Source: Mycobacterium bohemicum DSM 44277 (GTDB lineage: Bacteria; Actinomycetota; Actinomycetes; Mycobacteriales; Mycobacteriaceae). Taken from it: 64,000 nt of DNA. Shown one piece after another: positions 8,334 through 20,182 of this stretch. Position 1 is the stretch's first letter; the number at the start of each line of letters is the position of its first letter. The notes under the pieces are model-generated. The model searched no databases and was not told the origin of the DNA. It was given only the letters and a program-made list of their open reading frames with translations. The stretch is from positions 235,976-299,975 of the forward strand of contig NZ_CSTD01000003.1 of assembly GCF_001053185.1 (NCBI RefSeq), read 5' to 3'. The translations under genes and the position numbers were made by a program.

Positions 8334-8834
8334 ATGGCATTGAAGACCGACATTCGCGGGATGGTCTGGCGCTATCCGGACTACTTCGTGGTGGGCCGCG
8401 AACAACTGCGCCAGTTTGCGCAGTCCATCAAATGCGACCACCCGGCGCATTTCGAGGAGGAAGCGGCGGCCGAGCTCGGCCACGACAACATCGTCGCTCC
8501 GCTGACGTTCGCGTCGATCCTGGCGAAACTCGTCCAGCTGGATTTCTTCCGCCATGTCGACCTGGGTATGGAGACCTTGGTGATCGTCCAGGTCGACCAG
8601 CGGTTCGTGTTCCACAAGCCGATCTTTGCCGGCGACAAGTTGTGGGCCCGGATGGACATTCATTCGGTCGCCGAGCGCTTCGGTGCCGACATCGTCGTCA
8701 CAAAGAACACCTGCACCAACGATGACGGTGAGGTGATCATGGAGGCCTACACCACGTTGATGAGCCAGTACAGCGAGGGGTCCGACAATCTGCGATGGGA
8801 CAACGAATCCGGGCAGGTCGTCAGAACCGCGTAA
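8334..8834 (+). CDS. hadC: (3R)-hydroxyacyl-ACP dehydratase subunit HadC, 166 aa
   Basis: Hot-dog subunit paralogous to HadA. The N-terminus MALKTDIRGMVWRYPDYFVV and the AAAELGHDNIVAPLTF block parallel HadA. With HadB it acts on longer chains during meromycolate synthesis, including oxygenated forms. It is last of the had operon. No clear terminator is seen before tRNA-Trp. Confidence 0.96.
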   Translation: MALKTDIRGMVWRYPDYFVVGREQLRQFAQSIKCDHPAHFEEEAAAELGHDNIVAPLTFASILAKLVQLDFFRHVDLGMETLVIVQVDQRFVFHKPIFAGDKLWARMDIHSVAERFGADIVVTKNTCTNDDGEVIMEAYTTLMSQYSEGSDNLRWDNESGQVVRTA

Positions 8835-8846
8835 TCGGTATCGGAT

Positions 8847-8876
8847 TTCCCGAGCCGAAGTGTCATCGAGTACACT
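8847..8876 (+). promoter_or_regulatory. Candidate promoter for tRNA-Trp and secE-nusG
   Basis: TTCCCG (8847-8852), 18-bp spacer, TACACT (8871-8876), placed about 114 bp before tRNA-Trp in the hadC-trpT gap. Hexamer resemblance only. Confidence 0.45.
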
Positions 8877-8989
8877 CGTACCTCGGGGTTTTCCCAGCAT
8901 CAGCGCGCTTTCCGTGGGTCGAACAATCGGGGAGCGCGCGTGTCATGTAAGCCCCGGTAGGTAAGCGCAGGTTGGCCTGCCAACCGCGA

Positions 8990-9062
<73 letters not shown>

Positions 9063-9168
9063 CTCAAACGGCCTGCTTAACGGCACAGCCGTGCCATGGT
9101 GGACACTGGAAGGATGCCCCGCGGCAGCGGGACGGCTCGCAAGGCACTAGCAACTGAAGGAGCACGCG

Positions 9169-9660
9169 GTGAGCGACGAGGGCAACACTGCCAACGACGC
9201 CGCCCGCGACGGCGGCGACGGCGAGGACGGCCCCGAGAGCGGCGGTCGGACGGCCGTGGTCACGGAGCCGGTTGCGCGGCCGCAACGTCCGACCGGCAAG
9301 CGGTCCCGGCAAAAACTTGCCGACGCCGGCGAGGACGTCGAGGCCGGTTCGGCGGCCGAGGCTGACAGCTCCAAAGGGGACGCGGGCAAGGGGAAGGCCA
9401 AGAAGGACGCCAAGGCGGCCAAGGCATCCAAGGCCGCCAAGAAGCCGCGCAAGCCCGGCGAACGTCCGGCCAATCCGCTGGTGTTCGTCTACAACTACCT
9501 CAAGCAGGTGGTTGCCGAAATGCGGAAGGTCATCTGGCCCAACCGCAAGCAGATGCTCACCTACACCTCGGTGGTGCTGGCCTTCTTGGCCTTCATGGTG
9601 GCGTTGGTCGGCCTGGCGGACTTCGGCCTGACCAAGCTCGTCCTGCTGGTTTTCGGCTGA
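9169..9660 (+). CDS. secE: Preprotein translocase subunit SecE, 163 aa
   Basis: Essential small subunit of the SecYEG channel. The C-terminal part holds the SecE signature ([20 protein letters not shown]) and one membrane segment ([20 protein letters not shown]). The first 95 residues are a long Lys/Ala/Glu-rich extension (e.g. [17 protein letters not shown]) typical of mycobacterial SecE. GTG start at 9169 with GAAGGAG upstream. Confidence 0.96.
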   Translation: MSDEGNTANDAARDGGDGEDGPESGGRTAVVTEPVARPQRPTGKRSRQKLADAGEDVEAGSAAEADSSKGDAGKGKAKKDAKAAKASKAAKKPRKPGERPANPLVFVYNYLKQVVAEMRKVIWPNRKQMLTYTSVVLAFLAFMVALVGLADFGLTKLVLLVFG

Positions 9661-9688
9661 GCGAGTGACCGAGCTTTGAGAGTAATAG

Positions 9689-10507
<819 letters not shown>

Positions 10508-10586
10508 TGGTGACCGCGAGCGCGGCGAAGCCGGGCGCAGCGGATCACCCCCATCAAACCCAGTCAGGAAGGAACATCGACAACTC

Positions 10587-11015
10587 ATGGCCCCCAAGAA
10601 GAAGGTCGCCGGGCTGATCAAGCTGCAGATCGTGGCGGGACAGGCCAACCCGGCGCCGCCCGTGGGACCCGCGCTCGGTCAGCACGGCGTCAACATCATG
10701 GAGTTCTGCAAGGCGTACAACGCCGCCACCGAAAGCCAGCGTGGCCAGGTCATCCCGGTGGAGATCACGGTCTACGAAGACCGCAGCTTCACGTTCGCGC
10801 TGAAGACCCCGCCCGCCGCCAAGCTGCTGCTCAAGGCCGCCGGCGTCGGCAAGGGCTCGGCCGAGCCGCACAAGACCAAGGTCGCCAAGGTCACCTGGGA
10901 CCAGGTGCGCGAGATCGCCGAAACCAAGAAGACCGACCTCAACGCCAACGACATCGACGCGGCGGCCAAGATCATCGCGGGCACCGCCCGGTCGATGGGC
11001 ATCACCGTCGAATAA
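10587..11015 (+). CDS. rplK: 50S ribosomal protein L11, 142 aa
   Basis: L11 of the GTPase-associated centre. [15 protein letters not shown] and the [15 protein letters not shown] loop are diagnostic, and the length is normal. AGGAAGGA precedes the ATG. It is cotranscribed with rplA, 75 bp downstream. Confidence 0.98.
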   Translation: MAPKKKVAGLIKLQIVAGQANPAPPVGPALGQHGVNIMEFCKAYNAATESQRGQVIPVEITVYEDRSFTFALKTPPAAKLLLKAAGVGKGSAEPHKTKVAKVTWDQVREIAETKKTDLNANDIDAAAKIIAGTARSMGITVE

Positions 11016-11090
11016 CGTCACACACCCCGTGGGAGGGCCAGCTCCGGCCCGTTTCGCAACCACAACCAACCACGAGATTGGATTGAGTCA

Positions 11091-11798
11091 ATGAGCAAAA
11101 CCAGCAAGGTATACCGCGCCGCCGCCGAGAAGGTGGATCGCAACAACCTCTACACCCCGCTGGAGGCGGCCAAGCTCGCCAAGGAGACGTCGTCGGCCAA
11201 GCAGGACGCGACCGTCGAGGTGGCGATCAGGCTCGGCGTCGACCCCCGCAAGGCCGACCAGATGGTTCGCGGCACGGTGAACCTGCCGCACGGCACCGGC
11301 AAGACCGCCCGCGTCGCGGTGTTCGCGGTGGGCGACAAGGCCGAGCAGGCCAAGGCCGCGGGCGCGGACATCGTCGGCAGCGACGACCTGATCGAGAAGA
11401 TCCAGGGCGGGTTCCTGGACTTCGACGCCGCGATCGCCACTCCCGACCAGATGGCCAAGGTGGGGCGCATCGCCCGCGTGCTGGGTCCGCGGGGCCTGAT
11501 GCCCAACCCCAAGACCGGCACCGTCACTCCCGACGTCGCCAAGGCCGTGGCCGACATCAAGGGCGGCAAAATCAACTTCCGGGTGGACAAGCAGGCCAAC
11601 CTGCACTTCGTCATCGGCAAGGCCTCGTTCGACGAGAAGGCGCTGGCGGAGAACTACGGCGCCGCGCTCGACGAGGTGCTGCGGCTCAAGCCGTCGGCGT
11701 CCAAGGGCCGTTACCTGAAGAAGATCGTCGTGTCGACGACGACGGGCCCGGGCATCCCGGTCGACCCGTCCGTCACCCGCAACTTCGCCGAGGCGTAA
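11091..11798 (+). CDS. rplA: 50S ribosomal protein L1, 235 aa
   Basis: L1 of the ribosomal stalk. [20 protein letters not shown] and [18 protein letters not shown] are family signatures. Full length. The stop codon (TAA, 11796-11798) overlaps the ATG inside the first unit of a 57-bp tandem repeat. Confidence 0.98.
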   Translation: MSKTSKVYRAAAEKVDRNNLYTPLEAAKLAKETSSAKQDATVEVAIRLGVDPRKADQMVRGTVNLPHGTGKTARVAVFAVGDKAEQAKAAGADIVGSDDLIEKIQGGFLDFDAAIATPDQMAKVGRIARVLGPRGLMPNPKTGTVTPDVAKAVADIKGGKINFRVDKQANLHFVIGKASFDEKALAENYGAALDEVLRLKPSASKGRYLKKIVVSTTTGPGIPVDPSVTRNFAEA

Positions 11799-11991
11799 TG
11801 AGCGCGCGCCGCAGGGCGCGGGCGAATGGAGCCGACCGTCGATCCCGAGGCGTAATGAGCGCGCGCCGCAAGGCGCGGGCGAATGGAGCCGACCGTCGAT
11901 CCCGAGGCGTAATGAGCGCGCGCCGCAAGGCGCGGGCGAATGGAGCCGACCGTCGATCCCGAGGCGTAATGAGCGCGCGCCTCAAGGCGCG
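11791..11991. repeat. 57-bp tandem repeat, three full units plus a partial fourth, MIRU-like
   Basis: Units begin at 11791, 11848, 11905 and 11962 with an exact 57-bp period. The fourth breaks off after about 30 bp. The units are almost identical (one G/A change in the first). Each carries GAGGCGTAATGAGCGCGCG, a stop-start overlap like those in mycobacterial interspersed repetitive units. Because 57 is a multiple of three, both strands stay open: the plus strand encodes a 19-residue peptide repeated from each ATG, without evidence of being a protein. It lies between convergent rplA and the MFS gene. Copy number is likely to vary between strains. Confidence 0.9.
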
Positions 11992-11996
11992 CCCCG

Positions 11997-13280
11997 TCAC
12001 GGCCGTGGGGCATCCTGCAGAATCCGGCTGTCCGACGGTTGTCGGCGCCTCACCGGTTGCAGGCCGGGCGGTTGCAGCAAGACCGGCACCAACGGCACCG
12101 CCGCCAACGGGAACAACCCGCACAACGCCCACGCCGCCGGATAATTCGCGGCCATGATGAGCGCACCGAAGATCGGGGGAGCGGCGGCGGCCGTCACCCG
12201 CTGAGCGGTGTTCTGCACGCCCAGCGCGCGTCCGCTCCAGAATGGCCCCGCAAACTCGGTGATCGCGGTGGCCTCCAAGCCGTTGTCGAGCACCGCGATG
12301 ACCGAAACGGCGACCATCAGCACCACGTCGTATCCCGAACCACCGCCGTCGGTGAGGGCGAGCAACGCCAGCGTCGCCGCGGCGGCGATGGCGATGATCC
12401 GAACCGGCCGCATTCGTGAGCCCACGCGGTCGGACCAGCGGCCGACCGCGATCCGGCCCAGCGCGCCCAGCATTTGGGCAAGAGTGATCAAGCCCCCGGC
12501 CGCCGCCGCCGACCAGTTGTGGTGATGCATCAGCCACACGAGCATGAACGTCACGGTCACCGTCTGCGGCACCATCATCAGGCTGGCCACCGCGTGGATC
12601 CGCCAGAGCACCGACGATCCGCGGTACGGACTGGCCAGTTCCTGGGGGGTCGCCGTTTTGCGGGATTTTCGGGGCGGGTCGATGATCCCGACGCCGCTGG
12701 CCACCGCCGCGATGGTGCACATCAGCGCGAGGAACATCAGTCCGCGGTGGGGGCCTCGTTCGGAAAGCTCGGGGACGATCAGCGCGCCCTACGCGATCCC
12801 CAGGGGTTGCGCGGTCTGGCGGATGCCCATCGCCAGTCCCCGCTGGTGCGGCGGGAACCACGCGGACACCAGCCGCCCGCCGGCCGTGTTGCAACTGGCG
12901 GCCGCCATGCCGCCGAGGAACAGATCCGTACCGACCAAGAGCATCGAGTGGGCCGCCGCCGCCGCATAGGCCGCGACCGCGGTGAGCGCCGATCCCGTCA
13001 TGAGTACGGCGCGCTCTCCGACGCGGTCGAGCACGTAACCCCAGGGAACCAGCGTGACCACCATGCCCCAGCTGGGCATCGACGCCAGCAGGACGGCTTC
13101 GGTCAGTGGAATGCCGCGATGGGCCTCCAGCGAGGGGATCAAGAACGCGACGCCGTTGATGAACAGGAAGGAAGTCGCCGTGACGGCCAGGGAGATGGCC
13201 ATGATCGACCACCGCGCACCTGCGCCCTGCTCCACCGTGCCGTCCGGTCCCTCCCGCATAGACCCATGGTGACACGGCAT
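11997..13280 (-). pseudogene. MFS transporter gene interrupted by an in-frame amber codon
   Basis: Two halves of one major-facilitator permease share the same frame: 12789-13280 (helices 1-5, with the GYVLDRVGERAVLM motif between helices 2 and 3) and the segment up to 11997 (central loop, then six further helices). They are separated by a single TAG at 12789-12791 in the context QPLGIA*GALIVPEL. Many relatives have Leu here, and TTG to TAG is one substitution. Total would be about 427 codons. The start could be 13280 or 13259. Either inactivated, or a sequencing error. Substrate unknown. Not part of the M. tuberculosis rplA-mmaA4 interval. Confidence 0.8.
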
Positions 13281-13542
13281 CCGGCGGCACCTGCTGCGGA
13301 ACTGACCGCCACCAGGAGAAACTTATTGAATACTAAGCAGATTGATACTTTTGTTGCCGTCGCGGGACCGATTGGCCGGCTGTGCTGGCGGGATGCATTG
13401 CAGCAGTGCGGGTTAAGTCCAGGCGCGATGCGCGTCCATCCAATTCGCACGTAAAATAACGACATTTCCCCCAGGCGACAGCGGATAGCTTGGGTCGATT
13501 CTGCCGATGATCACGATCGAATGCGCCGGAAGGTATGCCTTC
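13281..13542. other. Divergent intergenic region with AT-rich direct repeat
   Basis: Between the MFS gene and the membrane protein, which start in opposite directions. 13321-13355 is unusually AT-rich for this genome and contains a direct repeat ATTGAATACT / ATTGATACTT (starts at 13325 and 13341, 16 bp apart). This could be an operator or promoter for the MFS gene. No gene seen. Confidence 0.35.
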
Positions 13543-14325
13543 ATGACCGACCTGACGAAGCAGGGCTTGACCAAGGTGCCGGCGGTGACCCTCGGGTTTT
13601 GGGTCGTCAAGATCTTGGCGACGACGCTCGGCGAGACCGGCGGCGACACCGTCACGATGACGCTGAATTGGGGCTACCTAGCCGGGGTGACGCTCTTCGG
13701 TGTAACGCTGGCCGCGCTGGTTACCGCGCAAATTCTCGCCGAGCGTTTCCACGCGGCGCTGTACTGGGCGACGATCGTGGCCTCGACAACGTTGGGCACG
13801 GCATTGGCCGACTTTGCCGACCGCTCGCTCGGGATCGGCTACACGGGCGGATCGCTGCTGTTGCTCGGGTGCCTGATGGCCACGTTGGGACTGTGGCGTT
13901 GGTCGCAGGGCACCGTGTCGGTGAGCACCGTGTCGACGCCGAGGGTCGAAGCGTTCTACTGGGCGACCATCACGTTCTCCCAGACGCTGGGGACCGCACT
14001 CGGCGACTGGCTGGCCGACACCCGTGGGTTCGGTTACGAACGGGGCGCGTTGGTCTTCACCGCGGCCCTCCTCGTGGTGGTGGCCCTCTACTTCTGGACG
14101 AACGCGTCGCGGGTGGTGCTGTTCTGGGTCGCGTTCATCCTGACCCGCCCCCTCGGCGCCACCGTCGGGGACTTCCTCGACAAGCCCGTGGCCGACGGCG
14201 GCCTCGCCTTGAGTCGCCCGCTGGCTTCGGCGGCCATCGCGGCCGTCATCGTGGTCCTGATCATGGTTTTGCCGCAGCGTCCGGGACGTCACCCCGGCCA
14301 GGCGGCGGAAACACCCATCGCGTAA
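13543..14325 (+). CDS. Multi-pass membrane protein, COG4705-like, 260 aa
   Basis: The opening LTKVPAVTLGFWVVKILATT and the following ETGGDTVTMTLN are characteristic of uncharacterised membrane-anchored proteins of the COG4705 type. The protein is largely hydrophobic, with about eight membrane segments and an internal repeat: a YWATI...TLGTALADF block recurs as YWATITFSQTLGTALGDW and again as FWVAFILTRPLGATVGDF. Function unknown. Start 13543 is preferred over 13507 because GGAAGG lies upstream. The 3' end overlaps the frameshifted tail of the convergent sigma-factor gene by 37 bp. Confidence 0.75.
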   Translation: MTDLTKQGLTKVPAVTLGFWVVKILATTLGETGGDTVTMTLNWGYLAGVTLFGVTLAALVTAQILAERFHAALYWATIVASTTLGTALADFADRSLGIGYTGGSLLLLGCLMATLGLWRWSQGTVSVSTVSTPRVEAFYWATITFSQTLGTALGDWLADTRGFGYERGALVFTAALLVVVALYFWTNASRVVLFWVAFILTRPLGATVGDFLDKPVADGGLALSRPLASAAIAAVIVVLIMVLPQRPGRHPGQAAETPIA

Positions 14326-15494
14326 CGCCCGCCGCCACCGCGAGGGGTTACGTCCGTGCCCCGCATTCGGCGATGCGCCGCCGCAGGAACGCGCGTGCCG
14401 GCTCGGAACCATTGGTGTCCAACGCCTTTCGATACCATGCGACGGCCTCGGCGGGCCGCGCCGCGCGCCGAAGCAGGTCGGCGCGCACCGTCGCGCAGAC
14501 CGATCGCCAGCGCGCGGTTGGTCCGCGCGACCGGTGAGCCGGTCAGCAGCACCAGCCGGTCGTAGGCCGCGCAGATGGCGGGCCAATCGGTCTGCTCCCA
14601 CGACGGCGCCGTCGCATGCAGCGCGGCGATCACCGCCTGCGGCAGGTACGGGCCCGTCGACCCCCGGGCCCGGCGCAGCTGGTCGAGCCCGCGGGCGATG
14701 CGGCCGCGGTCCCACCGGCGCCGGTCCTGCTCCTCGAGCGGCAGCAGCATCCCAGCGTCGTCGATGCGGGCCGCTCGTCGCGAGTCGTGCAGCAGCACCA
14801 GGGCGGCCACCGCGTGGCACTCCGGCTCGTCGGGCATCAGCGCACACAGCTCCGCGGCCAGCCGGACACCCTCGTCGCACAGTTCGTCGCGGACCGCCGA
14901 CGGGCCGGCGGTCGACCAATAGCCCTCGGTGAACACCGAGTAGATGCAGCCCAGCACGTGCGGTGTGCGTTCCGGGAGCAGGTCGGCCGGCGGCACGCGC
15001 AGCGGGATGTTGGCGTGCCGAATCTTGTTCTTGGCGCGGGTGATTCGCTGCCCCACCGCGCTTTCGGTCTGCAGCAGCGCGCGGGCGATCTCGGTGACGG
15101 TGAGCCCGGACACCAGGCGCAGGGTCAGTGCCAGCTGGGACTGCCGGTCGAGCGCCGGATGCGCGCAGGTGAACATCATCCGCAACTCGTCGTCGGGGAC
15201 CGGGTGCGGGTCGCCTGCGTCGGTGCGGGCCCGGATGTCGTCGATCACGGCCGCCAATTCCTTTCCCGGACGAACGGATTCGCGGCGCAGCCGATCCCGC
15301 GCGCGGTTGCGGGCGACGGTGACCAGCCACCCGCCCGGGCTGTCCGGAACACCGTCTCGGGGCCAGGCGCGCAGCGCCTCGGTGCAGGCCTCCTGAACGG
15401 CGTCCTCCGCGACGGTGAGGTCGCCGGACCACCGCGCGAGCGCGGCGACGGCGGGTCCCCATTCCCGGCGAAAGACGCCGTCCAGGTCGGCCAT
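14289..15494 (-). pseudogene. ECF42-like sigma factor with internal deletion and frameshift near the C-terminus
   Basis: Sigma-70 family ECF factor. Region 2 (AEDAVQEACTEALRAWPRDG) and region 4 (LALTLRLVSGLTVTEIARAL) are intact, followed by the long C-terminal extension typical of ECF42 (VFTEGYWST). These factors pair with YCII/DGPF proteins, as here. After ALAIGLRDG (about 14490) the reading frame is wrong. The expected family tail, RADLLRRAARPAEAVAWYRK...AFLRRRIAEC, is present in another frame and ends at a TAA at 14348-14350. A block of roughly 25 codons is missing at the junction. The present frame instead ends at 14289 inside the neighbouring gene. In ECF42 proteins the C-terminal extension is reported to be needed for activity, so this factor is probably impaired. 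Confidence 0.8.
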
Positions 15495-15504
15495 TCGCGT
15501 CCGG

Positions 15505-16203
15505 CTAGAGTCCGGAGACCCCAGCCAGCTGCCGCAACAGCACGGTCGAGGCGGGGATCATCGACGCGACCTTGACCGCCTCGTCCCGGTTGTCGCCGGT
15601 CACCACGTAGAACCCGTTGGCCACCTCGGCGCCCTCGGCGTAGGGCCCGTCGGTGATCAGGACCTCGTCGCCGCGCACCCGCACGGTCGTCGCCGTCGAC
15701 GGCTCGTGCAGTGCGGCGCCGCCGACCACGCGATCGCCCGCGGCGGCCATGAACTCCTGGTGCGGCGCGGCCATGGCCTGCCACTCGGGTGTGCCCGGCG
15801 CGAATGCGGAGGTAGGCGGTTCCATCAGGAGGGCCAGCCAGTCGTTGCCGGTCAGCCTGCGGGGCGGGTCGAAAGAGCCGAACACGGGCCAGATCTCGAC
15901 GGCGCCGAACTTCGCGGCGGGGATGTCGCGGGCCAGGGCCAGCGCGTCGTCGAGGTTGTCGGCCTCCAGCACGTAGTAGCCGCCCGCCACCTCGGCGCCT
16001 TCGGCGAAGGGGCCGTCGGTGACGACCGGCGCGTCGGGCCCGCCGGAGACGCGCACGCCGGCCGCCGCCGGCGCCAGCGCATCGCCGGCGCGGATCGCCG
16101 AGGCGGCCCTGGCGTGGAAATCTTGGTATGCGGTCATGGCGGCCGCGCGCTCGTCGGGCGTCAACTGCCGTTCTTCATGCACCAGCAGAGCGAGGTATTG
16201 CAT
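15505..16203 (-). CDS. Duplicated YCII/DGPF-domain protein, 232 aa
   Basis: Two tandem YCII-related domains, each with the DGPF-type signature: VVTDGPFAEGAEVAGGYYVL and ITDGPYAEGAEVANGFYVV. The domains are small ferredoxin-like folds of unknown activity, commonly encoded next to ECF42 sigma factors. The start at 16203 is chosen because a GGAGGTGA ribosome site lies 8 bases upstream. A GTG at 16215 overlaps that site. The next gene, the sigma factor, starts 10 bp after its stop, so they form an operon. Confidence 0.85.
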   Translation of the reverse strand: MQYLALLVHEERQLTPDERAAAMTAYQDFHARAASAIRAGDALAPAAAGVRVSGGPDAPVVTDGPFAEGAEVAGGYYVLEADNLDDALALARDIPAAKFGAVEIWPVFGSFDPPRRLTGNDWLALLMEPPTSAFAPGTPEWQAMAAPHQEFMAAAGDRVVGGAALHEPSTATTVRVRGDEVLITDGPYAEGAEVANGFYVVTGDNRDEAVKVASMIPASTVLLRQLAGVSGL

Positions 16204-16289
16204 GTTCGTCGTCACCTCCGGTAGTGAGCGAAGCCCCGTGCTCCACTCTCTACCTATGCGACGAACGGCGCACGGCTAATCCGACAGGG

Positions 16290-17186
16290 TCAGGCGGCCG
16301 CGCCGGGCTTGAGGTAGGTGACCAGGCTGCAGTCCAGCATCTCGTCGGCGAAGTAGTGCTCGCAGCCGCGCAGGTACTTCATGTACCGGTCGTAGACCTC
16401 TTCGGAGGTCACCTCGATCGCCTTGTCCCGGTTGGACTCGAGCGTGTCACCCCAGATGTGCAGCGTCTTGATGTAGTGCGGGCGCAGCGAAAGCGGTTCG
16501 GGCACAACGAAACCGGCCTTCTCGCCGTGCTCGATCATCATCTCGGTGGACGGCAGGCGGCCGCCCGGGAAGATCTCGGTGATGATGAACTTGATGAAGC
16601 GCACCGTCTCGAAGGTCAGCTTCTTGCCGCGGGCGGCCATGTTGTAAGGGTGATAGCTGACGCTGCTCTGGACGGTCATCCGGCCGTCGTCGGGCATGAT
16701 GTCGAAACACCGCTTGAAGAAGTCGTCGTAGTTCTCGTGCCCGAAGTGCTCGAACGCCTCGATCGACACGATGCGGTCCACCGGGTCGGTGAAGTCCTCC
16801 CAGCCGTGCAGCCGGACCTCCCACGACCGGTTGGTGTCGAGCTCACCGAGCACCTGCTGGCAGCGGGCGTGCTGGTTCTTGGACAGCGTCAGGCCCACCA
16901 CGTTGACGTCGTACTTTTCGACCGCGCGCTTCATCGTGGTGCCCCAGCCGCAGCCGATGTCCAGCAGGGTCATGCCCGGCCGCAGGTCGAGCTGGTCCAG
17001 GTTGAGGTCGATCTTTGCGTACTGCGCCTCTTCCAGTGTCATGTCGTCGCGCTCGAAGTAAGCGCAGCTGTAGGTGCGGGTCGGGTCCTGGAAGAGGGCG
17101 AAGAAGTCGTCGGATACGTCGTAGTGCGCCTGAATGTCCTCGAAGCGGGTCCGCGTCTTCGTCGGGCCGGTCGGTTGCTCAGCCAT
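16290..17186 (-). CDS. mmaA4: Hydroxymycolate synthase MmaA4 (SAM-dependent mycolic acid methyltransferase), 298 aa
   Basis: Introduces the methyl and hydroxyl groups at the distal position of meromycolate, the precursor of keto- and methoxymycolates. SAM-binding motif [20 protein letters not shown], cyclopropane-synthase fold, and the [20 protein letters not shown] segment that distinguishes MmaA4 from paralogues. The C-terminus [13 protein letters not shown] matches M. tuberculosis MmaA4. Start 17186 ([15 protein letters not shown]) fits the family and follows CAGGAG. An upstream in-frame ATG is not supported. First of four tandem paralogues on this strand. Confidence 0.95.
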   Translation of the reverse strand: MAEQPTGPTKTRTRFEDIQAHYDVSDDFFALFQDPTRTYSCAYFERDDMTLEEAQYAKIDLNLDQLDLRPGMTLLDIGCGWGTTMKRAVEKYDVNVVGLTLSKNQHARCQQVLGELDTNRSWEVRLHGWEDFTDPVDRIVSIEAFEHFGHENYDDFFKRCFDIMPDDGRMTVQSSVSYHPYNMAARGKKLTFETVRFIKFIITEIFPGGRLPSTEMMIEHGEKAGFVVPEPLSLRPHYIKTLHIWGDTLESNRDKAIEVTSEEVYDRYMKYLRGCEHYFADEMLDCSLVTYLKPGAAA

Positions 17187-17273
17187 GCTCGTCTTGTTCT
17201 CCTGGATGAATTTCACTGCCCCTGGCACGCGGCGCGCGTCGTCGAGATTCCCGACGTGCAACGATACCGAAGG

Positions 17274-18155
17274 TCACTTCTCCAATGTGAACTGGTTGCA
17301 GTCGACGTAACCCATGCGGAAGACCTTGGCGCAGCCGGTCAGATACTTCATGTACATGTCGTATACCTGTTCGGACTGGATCGCGATGGCCTCGTCCCGG
17401 TGGGCCTCGAGCGCCCCGGACCAGAAGTCGAGGGTCTTGGCGAAGTCCGACTGCAGGGACTGGACACGGGACACCGTGAACCCCACCTTGGTCGCGTGCT
17501 CCTCGACGGTCTCGATCGTCGGCAGCCGGCCACCCGGGAAGATGTCGGTGACGATGAACCTCATGAATTTCGCCATGTCCATCGTCAGCGGGATGCCGCG
17601 TTCCATCACCTGCTTGACGTGCAGGCCGGTGATCGAGTGCAGCAGCATCACGCCGTCGCTCGGCAGGGCGTCGTAGGTGAATTTGAAGAAATCGTCGTAG
17701 CGGTGAAAACCAAAGTGCTCCAGCGCTTCGACGACGACGATCCGGTCCACCTGTTCGTCGAACTCCGCCCAGTCGCTCAGCAGCACCCGCCGGGAGCGGT
17801 CGCTGTCAATCCCGTCGAGCACCTGCCGGCAGTATGCGTGCTGGTTCTTGGACAGCGTCAGGCCGACGACGTTGACGTCGTAGCGCTCGACCGCGTGCTT
17901 CATGATCGAACCCCAGCCGCAGCCGATGTCGAGCAACGTCATGCCCGGCTGCAGCCCCAGCTTGTCCAGCGTCAGGTCGAGTTTGGCTAGCTGAGCCTCG
18001 TGCAGGGTCAGGTCGTCGCGCGGGAAATACGCGCAGCTGTAGGTGCGCGTCGGATCCACGAACAGCGCGAAGAACTCGTTGGACAGGTCGTAATGGGCCT
18101 GGACATTGTCGAGGTTTGACCGCTTGAGCGTTGCCCCCACCCGATTCTCGAACAT
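17274..18155 (-). CDS. mmaA3: Methoxymycolate synthase MmaA3-type methyltransferase, 293 aa
   Basis: SAM-dependent mycolate methyltransferase at the mmaA3 position, closest to MmaA3 throughout ([37 protein letters not shown]). MmaA3 O-methylates hydroxymycolate to methoxymycolate. SAM motif [21 protein letters not shown]98, the residue reported as changed to Asp in methoxymycolate-deficient BCG strains, is intact. The variant N-terminus MFENRVGATLKRSN replaces the usual one. M. avium complex strains are known for keto- and wax-ester rather than methoxy mycolates, so the product needs care in interpretation. Confidence 0.88.
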   Translation of the reverse strand: MFENRVGATLKRSNLDNVQAHYDLSNEFFALFVDPTRTYSCAYFPRDDLTLHEAQLAKLDLTLDKLGLQPGMTLLDIGCGWGSIMKHAVERYDVNVVGLTLSKNQHAYCRQVLDGIDSDRSRRVLLSDWAEFDEQVDRIVVVEALEHFGFHRYDDFFKFTYDALPSDGVMLLHSITGLHVKQVMERGIPLTMDMAKFMRFIVTDIFPGGRLPTIETVEEHATKVGFTVSRVQSLQSDFAKTLDFWSGALEAHRDEAIAIQSEQVYDMYMKYLTGCAKVFRMGYVDCNQFTLEK

Positions 18156-18300
18156 GACGTCCTCCCGACTGGACCGGCGCCGTTTGCTCGATGCCGTCCC
18201 CCGGCACCCTACACGCGGCGCGGCCCATCCCCTCTCTTTGAGCTCGCGCGCCCCTGGGTTTGTTGACCACCCGACCCCCCCACGTGGGGCCGCACCACCG

Positions 18301-19164
18301 CTATTTTTCCAATGTGAACTGGTTCACGTCGATATACCCGACCCGGAAGGCGTTTGCGCAGCCGGTCAGGTACTTCATGTAGCGCTGGTAGACCTCTTCG
18401 GACTGGATCGCGATGGCCTCGTCCCGGTGCGCCTCGAGGGCCTGCGCCCACAGGTCGAGTGTCCTGGCGTAATGCGGCTGCAGCGATTGCCGGCGGGTCA
18501 GCGTGAACCCGGCCTTCGCGGAGCGCTCGCCCACCATCTCGATCGACGGCAGCCGACCGCCCGGGAAGATCTCGGTGACGATGAACTTGATGAAGCGGGC
18601 CATCTCGAACGTGAGCGGGATACCGCGCTCGGCGCACTGCGGCCCCGTCAGCCCGGTGATGGTGTGCAGCAGCATCACCCCGTCGTCCGGCAGCGCGTTT
18701 GCGGCCATCGCGAAGAAGTCGTCGTAGCGCTCGTGACCGAAGTGCTCGAACGCGCCGATCGACACGATGCGGTCGACGGGCTCGTCGAACTGTTCCCAGC
18801 CGGCCAGCAACACCCGCTTGCCGCGCGGGCTGTCAAGGGAGTCGAACATCGTCTGGACGTGGGCGGCCTGGTTTTTCGACAACGTCAACCCGATGACGTT
18901 GACGTCGTATTTCTCGATCGCGCGGCGCATGGTCGCGCCCCAGCCGCAGCCCACGTCCAGCAGCGTCATCCCCGGGCGCAGCCCGAGCTTGCCCAGCGCC
19001 AGGTCGATCTTGGCCAGCTGGGCCTCTTCCAGTGTCATGTCGTCGCGCTCGAAGTAGGCGCAGCTGTAGGTCTGCGTGGGGTCGAGGAACAGCCGGAAGA
19101 AATCGTCGGACAGGTCGTAGTGCGCCTGCACGTCGTCGAAGTGCGGCGTCAGGTCCTTGGCCAT
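18301..19164 (-). CDS. mmaA2: Cyclopropane mycolic acid synthase MmaA2, 287 aa
   Basis: Distal cis-cyclopropanation of alpha-mycolates. [20 protein letters not shown] and [20 protein letters not shown] match MmaA2 over 287 aa. SAM motif [20 protein letters not shown]. The bicarbonate/active-site region [11 protein letters not shown] is conserved. 145 bp separates it from mmaA3, enough for its neighbour's own promoter. Confidence 0.93.
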   Translation of the reverse strand: MAKDLTPHFDDVQAHYDLSDDFFRLFLDPTQTYSCAYFERDDMTLEEAQLAKIDLALGKLGLRPGMTLLDVGCGWGATMRRAIEKYDVNVIGLTLSKNQAAHVQTMFDSLDSPRGKRVLLAGWEQFDEPVDRIVSIGAFEHFGHERYDDFFAMAANALPDDGVMLLHTITGLTGPQCAERGIPLTFEMARFIKFIVTEIFPGGRLPSIEMVGERSAKAGFTLTRRQSLQPHYARTLDLWAQALEAHRDEAIAIQSEEVYQRYMKYLTGCANAFRVGYIDVNQFTLEK

Positions 19165-19230
19165 GGCGTCAGTGCCTTTCCGACCTTTCGGCCCGTCGGT
19201 GCTCAGGGCGATTCGCTTGTGGGGCCCACC

Positions 19231-20124
<894 letters not shown>

Positions 20125-20182
20125 CTAGGTCAGGGTGTCCCCGAAATCAACAAGGCACTCTGAAAACCCGCCCGGCCCGGCT

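Noticed and set aside
11791..11991. CRISPR array
   Set aside because: Head-to-tail units with no spacers between them and no cas genes. It is a plain tandem repeat.
11798..12157. 119-aa plus-strand protein with a 19-residue repeat
   Set aside because: Open only because the repeat length is a multiple of three, and it continues antisense to the MFS gene.
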